From positions 162,792,868-162,856,867 of the forward strand of contig JBOZIK010000001.1 of NCBI GenBank assembly GCA_051453625.1: 64,000 nt of DNA. The letters run 5' to 3'. Under the pieces are notes generated by a model. It ran no database searches. It was not told the origin of the DNA and saw only the letters and a list, made by a program, of their open reading frames with translations. Numbering within the stretch: the stretch's first letter is position 1; each line of letters opens with the position of its first letter. Below, in pieces: positions 60,361 through 64,000 of this stretch. Source of the DNA: Welwitschia mirabilis. Lineage: Eukaryota; Gnetophyta; Gnetopsida; Welwitschiales. Position numbers and translations under genes: made by a program.

Positions 60361-61249
60361 CTTTGGTTGAATGCATATGCATTTTAAAGGTAGAATGCGA
60401 GTCATCTTCACATAGCCCAGCTTGGGAATAAAAAGCTGAAGGCATAGGTTGCTAGTTTAATCTCTTTACATTAGTTAATTCTTTTGTGTAATTCTTCAAA
60501 GTGATATTAAGATCTCTAGTAAGAGTATTGAAGTTAAATTGCTCTCCCACATGTTGTACCTTCTTTAAATCTTTAAGCATTTGACCTATAAGTCTTATTT
60601 TGTTTAAGGTAGATCTAGGTCAAGTTTAACTTCTTTTTATAAGATCTTTCAACAAAATCCAAGAATAATTTAATATTAAATTAATTATATTTCTTTAACT
60701 TGAAAAATCAATAAGTTATTTGATTTGGCTATTCAGCCCACTGTATAAAAGATTTATTAGTTTTTTCTTTGAAAATTTATTTATTAGGTTGAAAGATGCG
60801 ACTATGAAAAATATCTCCTATGTTAAGGAATAATATTTATAAGGTTGTTGTTGAATGTTAGTCACTTATTTTCTTCTCTTTGTTATGGCTATCTCATTCA
60901 TGAATCTTTTAATGAAAGCTTATTGAACTTTATTTCAACATTTAACTTTTGTATAAAAGGCTTTTAAGCCAATTCTTTGCTTTTACTCTAGGAGTAAAAG
61001 GAAAAATGATCATCTAGGTTATATCTAAAACATTTTTCTTTTCATTTCTTGAAGTGAGGATGAGTTGTTAAATTTTAACTATGTTTTCAAAGGATCCTTA
61101 TTATATTCTACTAAAAAGATAGGATAGGCCTTTAAATTCTTAGGTTCTACATCATCTTTGATTGGTAGATTAAAAAGGTACTATAATTATTTCTTTTGAT
61201 TATCTAATATATCCTTATGAGTGATATTTTTACTAAAGGAACTTGACAT
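60360..61249 (-). pseudogene. N3 gag
   Basis: On the minus strand from ATG at 61,249 (MSSSFSKNITHKDILDNQKK): NLPIKDDVEPKNLKAYPIF (about 61,180-61,120), FIKRFMNEIAITKRRK (60,910-60,860), YSGL-like and LIDFSS text (60,740-60,690), PRSTLNKIRLIGQMLKDLKK (60,620-60,550) and a zinc knuckle near 60,420-60,375 reading GLCEDDSHSTFKMH, which keeps one Cys and the His. It aligns with N5 gag and E1 gag. Multiple stops and shifts. Confidence 0.8.
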
Positions 61250-62210
61250 TTTGAGTGGTAGAAGATTTAATTATTACTTGGAAAAAGATTTCTAAAGAAG
61301 TATTAGATGCAATGGATGATTAAGAGGTTGAAGAGCTAGAAGGAGAAAAATTAGGAAGCATAGACTTTGAAAAAGGAGTTGTAGATGAGGAAAATTAAAT
61401 AGATAAAGAAGAGAAGGATGATATTATGTTAAAATTTAAATTATTTTACAAAATTACTAGAGTTTAAGAAGAATGAGGATAAGAAATTATAATTTTAAAA
61501 AAATCATCTTGCTTAATTTGAGAAATAAATTTTTTTCTTACCTTGAGTTCTTGAATAAAAATTCACCAAAGCATCTTTAATTGCTTCATCAAAAAAATCT
61601 CTTTTTAATGTTTTGTTCTTTTTGATTATTTACCAGTACAATGCATGATCAGAAAGATGTTAAACAAACTTCTTTACACTCAAGTATTAACAATCTCTAG
61701 GACTACTCAAAGATACAAGGAAAGGTTCAATCAAATAAATGCAGTAATGACTTAAACCACATGAAGTGCAAAGAGTAGATCAAGTTTATGGTAAACAATG
61801 TGATAATCCCCAACATCAATAAAGTATAAGGGATAGACCTAAAAAGGAATGACAATATCATTCTTAAAATAATACGTAGGCTTAAAATATTTTTAGAAAT
61901 GTAAAGTAATTAAATGAAAATAATTTATAAAATTTAAATGCTAAAATGATATGTAATTTTCTCAAAATAGATTTACAACTAAAAGTAAAAAGAAAGAAAA
62001 TTTAAAAGGAAAAAAATGATTTTAAGGAAAGTAAATTAGATCACATCTAAAATGAATAATAAAATAACTACTTTAGATCTTAAAAAATAATTAGCAAGTT
62101 GCAAGGAGGAGATTCAATTAGAATATTCTACAATGCTATTCAATTAAATAAATTAAAAAGAATTCAAGATACTTACTTGAGTAATAACAACCTTTCAAAT
62201 TTCTTAAAGC
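61250..62210 (-). other. N3 5' leader
   Basis: Non-coding sequence between primer site and gag, A-rich on the plus strand from 61,760 on. The text near the primer site (CCTGGAAAGGC, then TTATTACTC, then TAAGTATC, minus strand) aligns with the N5 leader start at 48,277. No gene is seen. Confidence 0.65.
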
Positions 62211-62230
62211 CTTTCCAGGAAATAGTTCCA
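62211..62230 (-). promoter_or_regulatory. N3 primer binding site (Athila type)
   Basis: Minus-strand TGGAACTATTTCCTGGAAAG aligns with the Athila/Tat primer site TGGCGCCGTTTCCGGGGAAG; most mismatches are at former CG or GG positions. It lies three bases after the LTR end. Confidence 0.7.
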
Positions 62231-62233
62231 AGA

Positions 62234-63491
62234 TGTTGTAGTGTAGGTTTGTGATTAAAAATCCAAATTGCCTCACTATATCTTTAATTACAACATCTAA
62301 AAATCTGATTTATCATTACATACAAAAAACCCACTTGTATAATGAGGTCATCCCAAATTTCATCAGCTAAAATAAAACATCCAAGAATAATTTATAAAAT
62401 TGATTTGCATAAGAGAGAAGAGGAATGTATTAGGTTTTTTCTAAAATAAAATCTAAAATAAAAGTAATGCAAATGGAATAAATGTAATGGATGAAGATTA
62501 AATGTAATGAATTAAAGTACAAGATGAAATAAACGTAATTTTAATATAATTAACTAAGTAATTAATTAATATATTATCATCTAGATTAGCTCATATAATT
62601 CATATCAATTAGAAAATAATTTCAGTTAATTGTAATTAATATAAATTATAAAGAATATAAGAAAATTTAACATGAGAAAATCATAATTTAAGAAATTTTA
62701 TTAATTAACAAAATTATTTACATCCACTTATGAGAAAAGCTCTTAATAAAGGAATCATAGCCCAACATTAAGGATAACTTTCTTATAAGTTAAAATGGAT
62801 TTCTTGCTTTTTAATCTTTAATTCATCACATGATTTTCAATTGATTAAAGATGACCTAATGTGGCCTAAGGGGTCTATTTATAGTTTAGAATCAGTGGTT
62901 AATTAGTTCAAAGGGTATGATATAAAAGGGTATGATTGAAACCAACTTTTATTATAAGGATAATTATTCTTTTAATAAATAAATAATTCTCATCCATTAA
63001 TGTCATCTTGATGACATAATGGACAATAGTCCTAGCTACCTCTTAGCAAATGTAACCTAGAACTCTAATGATGTATTGCTAACAATCATTCTCTAGTGTC
63101 ATCCAAATGACATGGAGAATAACACCTCTTATTTTTTACATTATTTTAGTAACAATTTTCTGCTTGTGTTGTCAAGATGACATGGGGATGATATTTTTCT
63201 TTAATAATTTTTTTCTTTGCTTTTACTAACTATTATTCACCTGATATTATCTAAATGATAGGATGAATAAGACATTGCTTTCCTTTTTACTAAACCTTTG
63301 ATTATCATCCATGGTTTCCTTTGGCTTTAGGAATTTTATAATACTTAAATTTTTCTTATGTACTTTATTCTTATAATAGATTCATCTTGATTATTACATA
63401 TAATAATCATAGACTCCTCACTAATCTTTTAATTAATCCTAAAAACATACTTCATAACACTATTAAATATAGTTAGTTTGACTTTGTAATA
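62234..63491 (-). repeat. N3 5' LTR
   Basis: 1,258 bp, matching 27,257-28,503. On the minus strand it starts TATTACAAAG (63,491; originally TGTTA) and ends CTACAACA (62,234). It contains four spaced copies of the recurring TGTCATC...GATGACA palindrome (63,001, 63,097, 63,167 and, degenerate, 63,243). Confidence 0.9.
62876..62883 (-). promoter_or_regulatory. N3 5' LTR TATA box
   Basis: Minus-strand ACTATAAATAGACCCC, conserved in the 3' LTR at 27,881-27,888; the likely start signal for N3 transcription. Confidence 0.55.
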
Positions 63492-63496
63492 GTAAG
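63492..63496. repeat. target-site duplication of N3 (right)
   Basis: GTAAG, against GCAAG at 27,252-27,256. Confidence 0.75.
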
Positions 63497-64000
63497 TACA
63501 CTAGGGTAAATTTTACCAAGAGGGGTCTTTAATAGTATGATATGATAACTATAGGAACTCCACTAGAGGATTAATTAACCATAAGCTAGCTTTAACCTAT
63601 AGATCCTTGCTCTCTTGGAAATGGTTGTGATTCTCTTATTATGATGAATGGTTTTTCCTAATACCATATTGACTTGATTTTACATAACTTTAAAGTAATA
63701 ACTTTGTGAAATATTTAAAAGATATTCATCATTAGATGATGCACTAGTAAGATGTTATTGTTGTTATAGATAATGATTGGATTGATTTATAGTCTTGATA
63801 TTGCATTGATGGTTTTTACAATGATCAGTATATGTTGTCATACTTATTATTATATCATTAATGCTCTATGTTATTTAGCATTAAATTATGCATCTCTAAC
63901 ATTAAGCAGTTTTATGATGTATACCAATGGATTTATCTATTGTAGCATTTAGGATTAAGAAATTAATCTTCTTCATGTTCCTTTTTGTCTATTTATACTT
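63497..64000 (+). other. E1 3' untranslated region, continued
   Basis: TACACTAGGGTAAATTTTACC and the next ~150 bp match N5 54,990-55,120 and N3 42,530-42,350, the conserved block downstream of pol. It continues E1 from 27,256 and runs out of the window. No gene is seen. Confidence 0.7.

Larger units (their letters stand above)
27257..63491 (-). mobile_element. N3: Athila-like element, 36 kb with two nested elements
   Basis: A minus-strand element whose parts lie in four blocks: 5' LTR, primer site, leader and gag (63,491-59,553); protease to integrase and 3' region (46,466-40,086); env-like end (30,741-29,890) and 3' LTR (28,503-27,257). N5 and N4 occupy the two breaks. The two LTRs match along ~1.25 kb, the polypurine tract and an Athila-type primer site are in the right places, and target duplications flank the whole. 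Without insertions it would be about 13.8 kb, a usual Athila size. Confidence 0.85.
2640..64000 (+). mobile_element. E1: Athila-like Ty3/gypsy element, outer host of the cluster
   Basis: Plus-strand pieces in the correct order form one element: LTR end (to about 3,400), primer site, gag (3,930-4,501 and 18,982-19,560), protease (20,330-20,720), reverse transcriptase, RNase H and integrase (24,123-26,900), 3' region (26,900-27,256 and 63,497-64,000). Three insertions (N1, N2, N3) account for the breaks. Frames rejoin across N1 and N2. The protease and integrase texts match those of N5, and integrase has the AVDYMTKWVEA block typical of Athila/Tat elements. The 3' LTR lies beyond the window. 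The left boundary is approximate. Confidence 0.8.

Noticed and set aside
1-64000. Intact host protein-coding genes, rRNA genes or microRNA loci
   Set aside because: No reading frame without transposon character exceeds what chance gives in AT-rich DNA, apart from the antisense structure in N4; no rRNA-like sequence was seen.

Overview
The window is nuclear DNA from a plant, almost certainly an angiosperm, and looks like deep heterochromatin. It is very AT-rich, holds no intact host gene, and consists almost entirely of decayed Ty3/gypsy LTR retrotransposons inserted into one another. Every retrotransposon reading frame is broken by stops and frameshifts. Most differences between copies look like C-to-T or G-to-A transitions, as expected of old methylated DNA. 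Seven runs of N mark a draft assembly. The species cannot be told from the sequence.

Layers, named here for reference. E0 (about 1-2,620, +) is the 5' part of an LTR element: LTR end, tRNA-Met primer site, and a gag/protease remnant. E1 (from about 2,640 to beyond 64,000, +) is an Athila-like element cut apart by three insertions. N1 (4,502-18,981, -) is a Tekay/Del-like chromovirus with long LTRs, flanked by AAATT. N2 (about 21,146-24,122) is an unidentified non-coding insertion. N3 (27,257-63,491, -) is a second Athila-like element, flanked by GCAAG and GTAAG. N3 is itself split by N4 (30,742-40,085, +; a short-LTR chromovirus flanked by a perfect CATAC) and by N5 (46,467-59,552, +; a third Athila-like element flanked by TTATA and TTATG).

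Removing the insertions on paper restores continuous reading. E1 gag runs in frame from 4,501 to 18,987. E1 pol runs from 21,145 to 24,129. N3 protease runs from 59,553 to 46,466. The N3 env-like region runs from 40,086 to 30,741. Likely order: E1 into E0; then N1, N2 and N3 into E1 in unknown order; then N4 and N5 into N3.

The most unusual items are these: an antisense, apparently multi-exon gene with its own TATA box in the leader of N4; a long 20-bp minisatellite beside it; env-like pseudogenes in N3 and N5; a third LTR inside N1; an N5 LTR that abuts a pol fragment instead of a primer site; and a recurring palindrome (TGTCATCTAGATGACA-like) in LTRs and untranslated regions of N3 and N5. 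Domain names rest on motifs read by eye; no database search was possible.
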